Shown here: positions 1-7,032 of the stretch, piece after piece
How the letters are laid out: each line of letters begins with the position of its first letter
Numbering within the stretch: position 1 is the first letter of the stretch
Source: Alistipes sp.
GTDB taxonomy: Bacteria; Bacteroidota; Bacteroidia; Bacteroidales; Rikenellaceae
Direction: 5' to 3'
DNA length: 7,427 nt
Assembly (NCBI GenBank): GCA_031285485.1
Contig: JAITWC010000065.1
Span: 1-7,427 of the forward strand
The notes under the pieces: model-generated
Seen by the model: only the letters and a program-made list of their open reading frames with translations
What the model was told of the DNA's origin: nothing
The model's database searches: none
Made by a program: the position numbers and the translations under genes

Positions 1-1598
1 GTGAACAGCGACACCACGATCATCAGCACAACGATGAACACCAACAGCCAGATCTCGAAAACCAACCAGTTGGTCTGCCAGAACCACGCGGTCGACTCCC
101 AAAGCCAGCCGCTCATCGCCTTCGCGCCGGTGTCGGTGAAAATGTTGGTAAGCAAACGAACCATCCCAACGGCGAAACCGCCGATCATCCCCCACTCACC
201 CGCCTTCGGGGTGATCCGCTTGGAGAATATGCCTAGCGCGAACACCGCGACCATGGCCGGGGCAAGCAGCGACTGGATGCCCTGCAAGTAGCTGTACAGC
301 GAGCCGAGCGACATCATGATCGGAATCCACACGATACCCAGTATCACAACGATGACAGTGGCGATGCGGCCCACGGCGACGTAAGTCGTCTCGCTCTTGT
401 TCCTGAACATCGGCTTGTAGAAGTCCTCCGTGAAGAGCGTGGCGCACGAGTTGAAGAACGCCGCCAGCGACGCCACCAGAGCCGAGATGAAACCGATCGT
501 CACGATCCCCTTCACACCCGCCGGAAGCACGAACTTCACCATCGAGCCGAACGCCGTGTCGGGATTGTCGAGAGTGAACCCGCTGTCGGGACGCGCAGCC
601 AAAGCCGCCGCGATCATGCCCGGGATGAGGAACATGAACACCGGCAACAGTTTGAAGTAACCGGCCGCCACCGAACCGCGGCGGGCGCGGGCCATGACCA
701 CCTCGTTCGATTCGCCCTTCTGCTGCCCGAGCACCCTCTGCACGATGTGCTGGTCGGTGCACCAGTACCAGAAACCGATGATCGACGCGCCGATGAACAC
801 CCAAATGCCCGGATACTCGCCGTAAAGCGGGTCGGCCTTGTCGAAGTGGAACATGTGCTGCGTGCCGTGGGCAACTCCGTCGGCCCCCACGTTCTGCGTC
901 CTGGCAAACTCCATCATGGCCGCCCAGCCATCGCCGACGCTGCCGCCCCCAAGGGCCGCAAGGCCGAGGAACAGCACCAGGAACGATCCGATGATAAGTA
1001 TCGGAGTCTGGATCGCCGAAAGGGTCATTACCCCCTTCATGCCGCCCAGAACCGTGAAGATGCCCGTGAGCACGATCAGCCCGATGGCACCGTACCAGAA
1101 CGGAAGTCCCAGCAGGCTCTCCATGAAGATGCCGCCGGTGAAGGCCGTCACGCTCACTTTCGTCAGTACGTAGGCGATCAGAGTGATGATCGACAGCCAC
1201 GATCCCGTCCGCGGGGTGTAGCGGTACTTCAGGAAGTCGGGCATCGTGATGATCTTGCCCATCTTGTTGTTGAGCAGCTGGTAGAAAGGCACGAACAGCC
1301 ACCCGAGGATCAGGATCATCCATCCCTGCATCTCCCAGTGAGCCATTCCCACACCCGATTTCGCGCCCGTGCCGGCCAGACCCACCAGGTGCTCCGAGCC
1401 GATGTTGGCCGCGAAGATCGCCGCGCCGATTATCCACCACGGTTCGCCCTTGCCGAAGAGGTAGTCCTCGCTGCTAGCGCCTTTCATGGCGCGCTTGTCC
1501 TTGGCGATAGAGCGCCACACGGCCCACGTCACGGCCGCAATCCCGACCGCGATTACCACCCAGTCGAGCCAGATAAATTCAAATGATCTCCAATTCAT
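1..1598 (-). CDS. Sodium:solute symporter (SSS/SGLT family), probable arabinose/pentose importer, C-terminus cut by window edge
   Basis: This is an inner-membrane, sodium-coupled sugar importer of the SSS family (vSGLT-like). From the ATG at 1598 there are 532 codons without a stop before the left edge, so the C-terminus is missing. Many hydrophobic segments alternate with short loops, as expected for a 13-15 helix LeuT-fold carrier. Recognisable signatures are AANIGSEHLVGLAG (about residues 63-76, matching the vSGLT AANISAEQ sugar-site helix), FWYWCTDQHIVQRVLG (276-291, matching the vSGLT YYW..NQYIIQR segment that carries the gate tyrosine, here Y278), and SALVASLAAFFNS (372-384, the Na2-site helix, with S377 kept). 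It starts 41 bp after the araD stop with no evident promoter, so it is probably the fourth gene of the operon. The arabinose substrate is inferred from context; xylose or another released sugar remains possible. Confidence 0.9.
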   Translation of the reverse strand, partial: MNWRSFEFIWLDWVVIAVGIAAVTWAVWRSIAKDKRAMKGASSEDYLFGKGEPWWIIGAAIFAANIGSEHLVGLAGTGAKSGVGMAHWEMQGWMILILGWLFVPFYQLLNNKMGKIITMPDFLKYRYTPRTGSWLSIITLIAYVLTKVSVTAFTGGIFMESLLGLPFWYGAIGLIVLTGIFTVLGGMKGVMTLSAIQTPILIIGSFLVLFLGLAALGGGSVGDGWAAMMEFARTQNVGADGVAHGTQHMFHFDKADPLYGEYPGIWVFIGASIIGFWYWCTDQHIVQRVLGQQKGESNEVVMARARRGSVAAGYFKLLPVFMFLIPGMIAAALAARPDSGFTLDNPDTAFGSMVKFVLPAGVKGIVTIGFISALVASLAAFFNSCATLFTEDFYKPMFRNKSETTYVAVGRIATVIVVILGIVWIPIMMSLGSLYSYLQGIQSLLAPAMVAVFALGIFSKRITPKAGEWGMIGGFAVGMVRLLTNIFTDTGAKAMSGWLWESTAWFWQTNWLVFEIWLLVFIVVLMIVVSLF

Positions 1599-1639
1599 GT
1601 CGATTAATATTTTTCAGGTTAGATTAATTTGGTGCGGTG

Positions 1640-2347
1640 TTATTTCTTCTGTCCGTAGTATGCTCCCGGCCCGTGTTTGCGGTTGAAGTGTTTCTCGACC
1701 AGCAGCGGGTTCATGGCGAGGTTCGGGTCGATCATCCGCGAGATGGCGCCCATCTTGGCAACCTGCTCCATCACCACGGCGTTGTGAACGGCGTCGGCGG
1801 CGTTGCGGCCCCAGGAGAACGGCCCGTGGTTCTTCACCAACACGCCGGGGGTATGCACGGGGTCGAGGCTGCCGGGTGCTCCGGGTTTGCCGAACCGTTC
1901 GACTATCACATCGCCCGTCGCACGTTCGTATTCACCCTCCACCTCGGCGGCCGTCATCGCCCTCGTGCAGGGGATCGCGTCGTGGAAGTAGTCGGAGTGG
2001 GTCGTGCCGATGTTGGGAATGTCGCCGCCTGCCTGCGCCCACGCCGTGGCCCACGTCGAGTGGGTATGCACCACGCCCCCGATCGCAGGGAAGGCACGGT
2101 AAAGCACAAGGTGGGTGGCCGCGTCCGACGAGGGTTTCAGGCTCCCCTCCACCACACGGCCGTCGAGATCGACCACCACCATGTCGGCCGCCTTCATCGA
2201 GTCGTACTCCACGCCGCTCGGTTTGATAACCACCAGGCCGCTCTCGCGGTCGATGGCAGAGGCGTTGCCCCAGGTGAATATCACAAGACCGTGCTTCACC
2301 AGATCGAGGTTGGCGCGGTACACTTTTTCTTTCAGTTGTTCGAGCAT
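1640..2347 (-). CDS. araD: L-ribulose-5-phosphate 4-epimerase AraD
   Basis: This is the cytoplasmic zinc enzyme that interconverts L-ribulose-5-phosphate and D-xylulose-5-phosphate, the last dedicated step of L-arabinose catabolism before the pentose phosphate pathway. The 235 residues follow E. coli AraD (231 aa) almost end to end, starting MLEQLKEKVYRANL and finishing RKHGPGAYYGQKK. The class II aldolase/adducin-fold features are present: TWGNAS (25-30), KPSG phosphate-site motif (42-45), KPSSD with D75, the zinc ligands H94 and H96 in VVHTHS, H174 in KNHGPFSWG, D119 in THSDYF, and the C-terminal tyrosine Y230. The start is the ATG at 2347, only 12 bp after the araR stop, which indicates co-transcription. 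A small insertion relative to E. coli lies near residues 155-166 (KPGAPGSLDPVHT). Key residues are intact, so the enzyme should be active. Confidence 0.96.
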   Translation of the reverse strand: MLEQLKEKVYRANLDLVKHGLVIFTWGNASAIDRESGLVVIKPSGVEYDSMKAADMVVVDLDGRVVEGSLKPSSDAATHLVLYRAFPAIGGVVHTHSTWATAWAQAGGDIPNIGTTHSDYFHDAIPCTRAMTAAEVEGEYERATGDVIVERFGKPGAPGSLDPVHTPGVLVKNHGPFSWGRNAADAVHNAVVMEQVAKMGAISRMIDPNLAMNPLLVEKHFNRKHGPGAYYGQKK

Positions 2348-2359
2348 AGGTGTTCGTTG

Positions 2360-3022
2360 TTAAAGTTTAAACTTGGGGGCTTTCAGATAAGCCTTTTCGT
2401 TGAACGTGTAGAGCGCCGCCCCCCCCCGACGCGATCCCGTTTTGTCGATCTTGCCGGTCTTCTCGATGTAACCCATCTCGGCCACCCGCTTGCGGAAGTT
2501 GCGTTTGTCGATCGCCTCGTAGAGGCTTTGCAGCATCGACAGCGTGAACAGCCTCGGCAGCAGGTTGAACCCGATCGGTTCGGTCGACGCCTTGCGTTTC
2601 AGCATCTCCCGCGCCCGTTCCACCATCCGTTGGTGGTCGAAGATCAGGGGCGGCAACTCGTCTACCCTCACCCAGTGGGCGTTGTGTTGCCTGACGAGTT
2701 CACGGTCGCTCTCCTCTATATTTATGAGCGCGTAGTAGGCCACCGATACGACCCTTTGGCCGGGGTCGCGCTCCACTTCTCCGAACGCGCCCACCTGTTC
2801 CATATGCACCCTCTCCAGCCCCGTCAACTCGGCCAGAACCCTTGCCGCCGCCTCATCGACGCTCTCGCTCCCCTGCACGAACCCACCCATGAGCGACCAG
2901 CGGCCACTGGCAGGTTCGAAGTTGCGTTTCAGCACCAACAGGTTGAGTTCTCCCTCGTGGAAACCGAATATTATGGAGTCCACCGCCACAAGAAACGACG
3001 GCGCTCCCGAATAGTGTACCAC
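2360..3022 (-). CDS. araR: AraR-type arabinose regulator: Nudix-like sensor fused to winged helix
   Basis: This is a 220-residue transcriptional regulator of the NrtR/AraR class. In Bacteroides thetaiotaomicron the homologous AraR binds L-arabinose through a Nudix-like domain and represses the arabinose genes. Residues 10-140 form the Nudix-like domain. The Nudix box at 47-69 keeps G47, E53, R61, E65 and G68, but the catalytic REUxEE core reads RVLAEL, so hydrolysis is unlikely and ligand sensing is favoured. Residues 159-212 form a winged helix with the NFRKRVAEMGYIEKTG signature and a final YTFNEKAY wing. The only plausible start is GTG at 3022, because an in-frame TAA lies seven codons upstream; it begins 5 bp after the galM stop, suggesting translational coupling. 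Two oddities are a run of nine G in the coding strand at residues 199-202 and a short turn (YEAIDKRNF) where related regulators usually have several more residues. Confidence 0.9.
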   Translation of the reverse strand: MVHYSGAPSFLVAVDSIIFGFHEGELNLLVLKRNFEPASGRWSLMGGFVQGSESVDEAAARVLAELTGLERVHMEQVGAFGEVERDPGQRVVSVAYYALINIEESDRELVRQHNAHWVRVDELPPLIFDHQRMVERAREMLKRKASTEPIGFNLLPRLFTLSMLQSLYEAIDKRNFRKRVAEMGYIEKTGKIDKTGSRRGGAALYTFNEKAYLKAPKFKL

Positions 3023-3027
3023 CGCGT

Positions 3028-4164
3028 TTACTGCACCGAAAATTTATATATGCACTCGCTTGAGTAGGTCTGTCCCGGCCGCACGATCGCGCTGGGCCAC
3101 TCGGGTTTGTTGGGGCTGTCGGGATAGTGCTGAGTTTCGAGGCAGATGGCGGTGCGAAGCTGGTAGGTTACGCCGCCCTTGCCGGTCATCGTTCCGTTGA
3201 GGAAGTTGCCGGTGTATACCTGTACTCCCGGTTCGTTGGTGTACAGTTCCATTGTTATGCCGGTGGTGGGTGAGATGAGGCGTGCCGACACTTTCGATAT
3301 GTCGCCCGCGGCGTCCAGTACCCAATTGTGGTCGTAGCCGTTACCGTTCTTGAGCTGTTCGTAGTCGAAGTTGAGCATGTCGCGGCCTATCTCTTTCGGG
3401 GTCGTGAAATCCATCGGCGTTCCGGCCACCGGAGCTATTTCGCCCGTGGTGATGAGGGTGCCGTCGACGGGAGTGAAGCCGCTCGCGCCGAGCCACAGCG
3501 TGTGGTCGGTGATAGTTCGGTTGGCGTCGCCCGAAAGGTTGAAGTACGAGTGGTTGGTGAGGTTTATCACTGTGGGTTTATCAGTGGTGGCGCTGTACTT
3601 GATGTCGATGGCGTTGTCGGGTGTGACGGTGTAGGTCACCTTTGCGGTCACCGTTCCGGGGAAGTTGTGGTCGCCGTCGGGCGAGACGATGGTGAGTTCG
3701 AGCGACGAGTCGTCGGTCTGGTTGGCTGTGAACGGTTTTGTGTGCCATCCGCCCGCACCTCCGTGCAGCGTGTGTCCGCCGCTGTTGCGAGGAAGTTGAA
3801 TTTCCTGTCCGTCGATCACCATCCGGCCGCTACCTATACGGTTGCCGTAGCGGCCTATGGCTGCACCGAGGTTGTTGTCGATGTTTATATAGTCTTCGAT
3901 GTTGTCGAAGCCCAATACCACGTCGCGCATCACGTCGTCGCGGTCGGGCACCATCACCGACACTATGCGGCCGCCCAAATTGGTGACGCACACCTCCATG
4001 CCGGAGGCGTTCTTCAGTGTGTAGAGTGCCACGGGTATGGCGTCGACCTCGGTCTGGAAGCGCGCCGGATCGAGACCCGACAGGGTCAGTGCGGGGGTGG
4101 GTTCGTTGCCGCACGAAGTGAACAAGATGGCGGCTACAAGCAGGGTCGAAATTCTGTTTTTCAT
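3028..4164 (-). CDS. galM: Aldose 1-epimerase (mutarotase), predicted exported lipoprotein
   Basis: This enzyme interconverts the alpha and beta anomers of aldoses, supplying the form the importer or isomerase prefers. The 378-residue protein matches the GalM fold throughout: GRYGNRIGSGR (104-114, with R109), HTLHGG (131-136, with H134), NLTNHSYFNL (201-210, with catalytic-type H205), GYDHN (276-280, with D278) and CLETQHYPDSPN (341-352, with the catalytic-base glutamate E343). The N-terminus MKNRISTLLVAAILFTSCGN is a signal peptide ending in a lipobox-like FTSC, so C18 should be lipidated and the enzyme placed in the periplasm or on the outer membrane. It is the first gene of the minus-strand operon, with the araR start 5 bp beyond its stop, and is preceded by a good promoter candidate. 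In Bacteroides arabinose loci a similar gene is sometimes called araM. Its natural sugar (arabinose, xylose or galactose) cannot be told from sequence. Confidence 0.94.
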   Translation of the reverse strand: MKNRISTLLVAAILFTSCGNEPTPALTLSGLDPARFQTEVDAIPVALYTLKNASGMEVCVTNLGGRIVSVMVPDRDDVMRDVVLGFDNIEDYINIDNNLGAAIGRYGNRIGSGRMVIDGQEIQLPRNSGGHTLHGGAGGWHTKPFTANQTDDSSLELTIVSPDGDHNFPGTVTAKVTYTVTPDNAIDIKYSATTDKPTVINLTNHSYFNLSGDANRTITDHTLWLGASGFTPVDGTLITTGEIAPVAGTPMDFTTPKEIGRDMLNFDYEQLKNGNGYDHNWVLDAAGDISKVSARLISPTTGITMELYTNEPGVQVYTGNFLNGTMTGKGGVTYQLRTAICLETQHYPDSPNKPEWPSAIVRPGQTYSSECIYKFSVQ

Positions 4165-4181
4165 GGTATTTTATGGTTTTG

Positions 4182-4198
4182 AGTGTAAAACTAACACT
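4182..4198. promoter_or_regulatory. Candidate operator: AGTGT-N7-ACACT inverted repeat
   Basis: A 17-bp imperfect palindrome with perfect 5-bp arms (AGTGT at 4182-4186, ACACT at 4194-4198) directly covers the -7 box of the predicted galM promoter. A repressor bound here would block the operon. AraR, encoded in the operon, is the obvious candidate, but I do not recall its published consensus well enough to match it, so the assignment is an inference from position and symmetry. Confidence 0.35.
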
Positions 4199-4217
4199 TA
4201 TCACTGGAAAATCCAAA
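4186..4217 (-). promoter_or_regulatory. Predicted promoter of the galM-araR-araD-symporter operon
   Basis: Read on the minus strand, TTTG (4217-4214) is followed after 20 bp by TAGTTTTA (4193-4186). This fits the Bacteroidota housekeeping promoter TTTG-N19-21-TAnnTTTG with one mismatch in the last base. Transcription would start about 10-20 bp before the galM ATG at 4164, giving a very short leader. Confidence 0.55.
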
Positions 4218-4239
4218 CGGGAGGCGTACTTTTTTTGAT

Positions 4240-4247
4240 TACCTTTG
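4240..4247 (+). promoter_or_regulatory. Predicted -7 box for the GH115 gene
   Basis: TACCTTTG is a full match to the Bacteroidota -7 element TAnnTTTG and lies 61 bp before the GH115 ATG. No TTTG sits at the usual -33 distance: the nearest, at 4234-4237 in a T-rich run, is too close. The promoter may therefore be weak or need an activator. Confidence 0.45.
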
Positions 4248-4248
4248 T

Positions 4249-4270
4249 GCCGCCTGCGGCGTTTTGCCGC
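4249..4270 (+). promoter_or_regulatory. Two mutually exclusive small hairpins in the GH115 leader
   Basis: Three consecutive blocks GCCGC (4249-4253), GCGGC (4256-4260) and GCCGC (4266-4270) let the middle block pair with either neighbour. The loops would be 2 nt (or 4 nt with one pair open) or 5 nt (GTTTT). They lie just downstream of the predicted transcription start. The pairing is visible in the sequence; any regulatory role is speculative. Confidence 0.3.
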
Positions 4271-4308
4271 TCAAACCAACAAACTACCTTAAGCCCATAC
4301 CAAATTAC

Positions 4309-6840
4309 ATGAAAAGCAAATTTCTCTCCCTCTCGCTCGTGGCGGTATTCATACTCGCCGGGGCGGTTCCCCCACTCGGGGCGCAACAATTCGTATCTTT
4401 CGACCGGCCGGACGCGGCGCTCACTCTCGCTACCGGAGGCGAAGTGGTGCCGATCTACGTCGACAAATTCGCGGAGCCGGGAACCAAGACCGACGCCTTC
4501 AACCTTGCCGCCGACTTCGAACGTGTCACCGGCACCGCCGCACACGTGATGATCTTCGAGGGACGGCCCACTACCGCCTCCACAGTCATCATCGTGGGCG
4601 TGCTGGGCAACAGCCCGATGCTCGACCGTGTGATCGAAGGCGGACACATCGACCGGGCCGCCCTCGAAGGCAAACGCGAGAAGTTCGTCATCAAGACCGT
4701 CTCGCAGCCCCTGCCCGGCATCGAGCGCGCGCTGGTGATAGCAGGCAGCGACAAGCGCGGCGCGAGCTACGGGGTATACGAACTCTCCGAACAGATGGGT
4801 GTGTCGCCGTGGTACTGGTGGGCCGACGTGCCCGTCACCCGCCGCGACACGGTGAGCGTCCTGCCCGGCGAATACACCGGGGGCGAGCCGGTGGTGGAGT
4901 ACCGCGGCATATTCTTCAACGACGAGGCCCCGGCGCTCACCGGCTGGGTGAACGAGAACTACGGCGGCTACAACAGCAGGTTCTACTCGCGCGTGTTCGA
5001 GCTGCTGCTCCGCCTGAAGGCCAACTTCCTTTGGCCCGCCATGTGGGACGCCGCATTCTACGACGACGACCCGCTCAACAGCGTCCTCGCCGACCAGGCG
5101 GGCATCGTGATCGGCCTCACCCACCACGAGCCCATGAACCGCTCGCAGAAGGAGTGGACACGCTACGGCACCGGCCCGTGGGACTACGAGAAGAACCGGC
5201 GAACGCTCGACGCGTTCTGGCGCGAGGGGGTCGAGAGGATGAAACACACGGGCGACTTCGTGAACCTCGGCATGAGGGGCGACGGCGACGAGGCCATGAG
5301 CCGCGACACCAACATCGCACTGCTCGAACGCATCGTCCGCAACCAGCGCCGCATCATAGAACAGGTGACCGGACGGCCCGCCGCCGAGACGCCCCAACTG
5401 TGGGCCCTCTACAAGGAGGTGCAGGAGTACTACGACCAGGGGATGCGGGTGCCCGACGACGTGACGCTGCTGCTGTGCGACGACAACTGGGGCAACGTGC
5501 GCAAACTGCCCGAACCCGGCGCCCGTCCCCGCAGCGGCGGCTACGGCATGTACTACCACTTCGACTACGTGGGCGGCCCGCGCAACTACAAGTGGCTCAA
5601 CGTGTCGCAGGCGCACCGCATCTGGGAGCAGATGAACCTTTGCTACGAGTACGGCGTGACCAAACTGTGGGTCGTGAACGTGGGCGACCTCAAGCCGATG
5701 GAGTATCCGATAGACTTCTTCCTCGAAATGGCGTGGGATCCGGCGCGCTTCAACGCCGGCAACGTCTACGACCACACGGTGAGGTTCGCGACGCAGCAGT
5801 TCGGCGCCGAACACGGCGCGGAGGCGGCGCGCCTCATCAACCAGTACACCTACTTCAACCACCGCCGCACCCCCGAGCTGCTCGACAGCGACACATTTTC
5901 GCTCGACAACTACGGCGAGTGGGAGCGCGTCACCCGCGAGTACACCGACCTGGCCGCCGACGCGCTCAGGCTCTACTACCTGATCCCGGCCGCCTCGCGC
6001 GACGCCTTCGACCAGCTCGTGCTGTGGCCCATACAGGCGTGCGCCAACCTCTACGAGATGTACTACGCCGCGGCGATGAACAGAAAGCTGGCCGCCGCCG
6101 CCGATCCCGCCGCCAACCGCTGGGCCGACGAGGTGAAGAAGCTCTACGGCCGCGACTCGGTGCTCACCCACCACTACAACCGGGTGATGTCGGGCGGCAA
6201 GTGGAACCACTTCGCCGACCAGAAACACATCGGCTACCGGATGTGGCAGGAGCCGCGGGTGCAGACCATGCCCACCGTGACTTACGTGCCCGAGGGGGCG
6301 CCGGGGGCGGGCGTCTTCGTCGAGGCCGACGGCTACGTCGCCATCGAGTCGCACCACTACTCCCGCGCGGTGGGCGGCCCGGCGGCGGAGTTCACCCGGG
6401 TGCCGTGGATAGGGCGCACCGAGGGCGGCATGACGACCACCCCCGCCGCCGTGACGCTGGCCGACGACCCCGCCGCGATGTACCTCGAATACGAGATGGA
6501 GACCGCCACCGTGCCCGCCGCCGGCCGCGACGCCGAACTTGTGATGCTGTGGTCGCCCACGCTCAACTTCAACGGCAACCGGGGCCTGCGCTACGCCGTG
6601 TCGGTGGACGGCGGCCCCGAGCAGGTCGTCAACATCAACGGCCACTACCGCGGAGAACTCGGCCGGTGGCAGGGCGAGGCGATAATCCGCACCTCCACAC
6701 GCCACACCGTCACCGCGCCCGGCCGCCACACCGTCCGCGTCCGTTTCCTCGACTCGGGCCTCGTGCTCCAGCGTCTCATGCTCGATCTGGGCGGACTGAA
6801 GCCCTCCTACCTCGGCGCCCCCGAATCGACCAAAAACTGA
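4309..6840 (+). CDS. Secreted family GH115 alpha-glucuronidase (xylan alpha-1,2-glucuronidase type)
   Basis: GH115 enzymes release alpha-1,2-linked (4-O-methyl)glucuronic acid from polymeric or oligomeric xylan; some members are thought to act on other glucuronylated plant glycans. The 843-residue product has a signal peptide with likely cleavage after LGA (residue 25). An N-terminal alpha/beta domain ends in SYGVYELSEQMGVSPWYWWA (153-172). The catalytic barrel follows: FFNDEAPALTGWVNENYGGY (202-221), LKANFLWPAMWDAAF (236-250), LTHHEPMNRS (270-279), GMRGDGDEAMS (321-331), LYKEVQEYY (367-375), LLLCDDNWGN (387-396) and GGYGMYYHFDYVGGPRNYKW (410-429). Its D205, D327 and E370 probably correspond to the important acidic residues of the Bacteroides ovatus enzyme BoAgu115A. 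A helical section and a C-terminal beta domain (from about 668, ending LGGLKPSYLG) complete the usual length. The ATG at 4309 is chosen over an upstream TTG at 4264 because it starts the signal peptide. The gene is monocistronic, with a terminator at its stop codon, and is divergent from the arabinose operon. Confidence 0.95.
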   Translation: MKSKFLSLSLVAVFILAGAVPPLGAQQFVSFDRPDAALTLATGGEVVPIYVDKFAEPGTKTDAFNLAADFERVTGTAAHVMIFEGRPTTASTVIIVGVLGNSPMLDRVIEGGHIDRAALEGKREKFVIKTVSQPLPGIERALVIAGSDKRGASYGVYELSEQMGVSPWYWWADVPVTRRDTVSVLPGEYTGGEPVVEYRGIFFNDEAPALTGWVNENYGGYNSRFYSRVFELLLRLKANFLWPAMWDAAFYDDDPLNSVLADQAGIVIGLTHHEPMNRSQKEWTRYGTGPWDYEKNRRTLDAFWREGVERMKHTGDFVNLGMRGDGDEAMSRDTNIALLERIVRNQRRIIEQVTGRPAAETPQLWALYKEVQEYYDQGMRVPDDVTLLLCDDNWGNVRKLPEPGARPRSGGYGMYYHFDYVGGPRNYKWLNVSQAHRIWEQMNLCYEYGVTKLWVVNVGDLKPMEYPIDFFLEMAWDPARFNAGNVYDHTVRFATQQFGAEHGAEAARLINQYTYFNHRRTPELLDSDTFSLDNYGEWERVTREYTDLAADALRLYYLIPAASRDAFDQLVLWPIQACANLYEMYYAAAMNRKLAAAADPAANRWADEVKKLYGRDSVLTHHYNRVMSGGKWNHFADQKHIGYRMWQEPRVQTMPTVTYVPEGAPGAGVFVEADGYVAIESHHYSRAVGGPAAEFTRVPWIGRTEGGMTTTPAAVTLADDPAAMYLEYEMETATVPAAGRDAELVMLWSPTLNFNGNRGLRYAVSVDGGPEQVVNINGHYRGELGRWQGEAIIRTSTRHTVTAPGRHTVRVRFLDSGLVLQRLMLDLGGLKPSYLGAPESTKN

Positions 6841-6877
6841 GGCCGCACGACGGGCGTTTCGCGCAGCCTCAGTTTTT
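6832..6877. terminator. Intrinsic terminator overlapping the GH115 stop codon, likely bidirectional
   Basis: A perfect 12-bp inverted repeat pairs AAAAACTGAGGC (6832-6843) with GCCTCAGTTTTT (6866-6877) across a 22-nt loop that can itself form a small GCG/CGC stem. The T5 tract follows the G+C-rich stem on the plus strand, and the A5 at the other end gives the same on the minus strand. The left arm includes the TGA stop (6838-6840), so the terminator starts inside the last codons. Confidence 0.8.
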
Positions 6878-6892
6878 GCGATCATCAACCGG

Positions 6893-6936
6893 CCCTCGCC
6901 GGCGCTTGCCCTGAGCCTGGCAAGCGCCGGCGAGGG
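6893..6936. repeat. Perfect 18-bp inverted repeat, 8-nt loop
   Basis: CCCTCGCCGGCGCTTGCC (6893-6910) and GGCAAGCGCCGGCGAGGG (6919-6936) are exact reverse complements around CTGAGCCT. The stem is very stable but followed only by TTCGTTTG, a poor T tract, so it could be a secondary terminator or a REP-like element. Its core TTGCC-N8-GGCAA (6906-6923) has the same arms and 18-nt span as the palindromes of the downstream array. Confidence 0.85.
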
Positions 6937-6972
6937 TTCGTTTGTCGTTACCCCGGTCGGCTTTTCCCGCCC

Positions 6973-6988
6973 CGCCGCTGTCGCGGCG
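6973..6988. repeat. Short hairpin CGCCGC-TGTC-GCGGCG
   Basis: Perfect 6-bp arms flank a 4-nt loop. In G+C-rich DNA such a short palindrome can be chance; it is listed because it lies between two stronger palindromic elements. Confidence 0.4.
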
Positions 6989-7032
6989 ACCCGCGGGCCT
7001 CCCTCGATGAGCCTCGCACCTCTGTTGCTCGT

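Noticed and set aside
196..1440. Minus-strand 414-codon frame over the symporter
   Set aside because: It is the wrong frame. The frame starting at 1598 gives a continuous SSS transporter with family motifs, while this one gives an Arg/Gly/His-rich product.
2360..3022. Active Nudix hydrolase (ADP-ribose or NADH pyrophosphatase)
   Set aside because: The metal-binding REUxEE core is altered to RVLAEL and a winged helix follows, which fits a sensor-regulator.
1637..3067. Plus-strand 476-codon frame across araD and araR
   Set aside because: It is antisense to two clearly identified genes and its protein is His/Val/Arg-rich without family motifs.
4264..4308. Upstream TTG start for the GH115 gene
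   Set aside because: It would add 15 residues in front of a well-formed signal peptide. It also lies inside the predicted leader hairpins, very close to the expected transcription start.
4809..6914. Plus-strand 701-codon frame overlapping GH115
   Set aside because: An Arg/Pro-rich out-of-frame shadow of a well-recognised gene.
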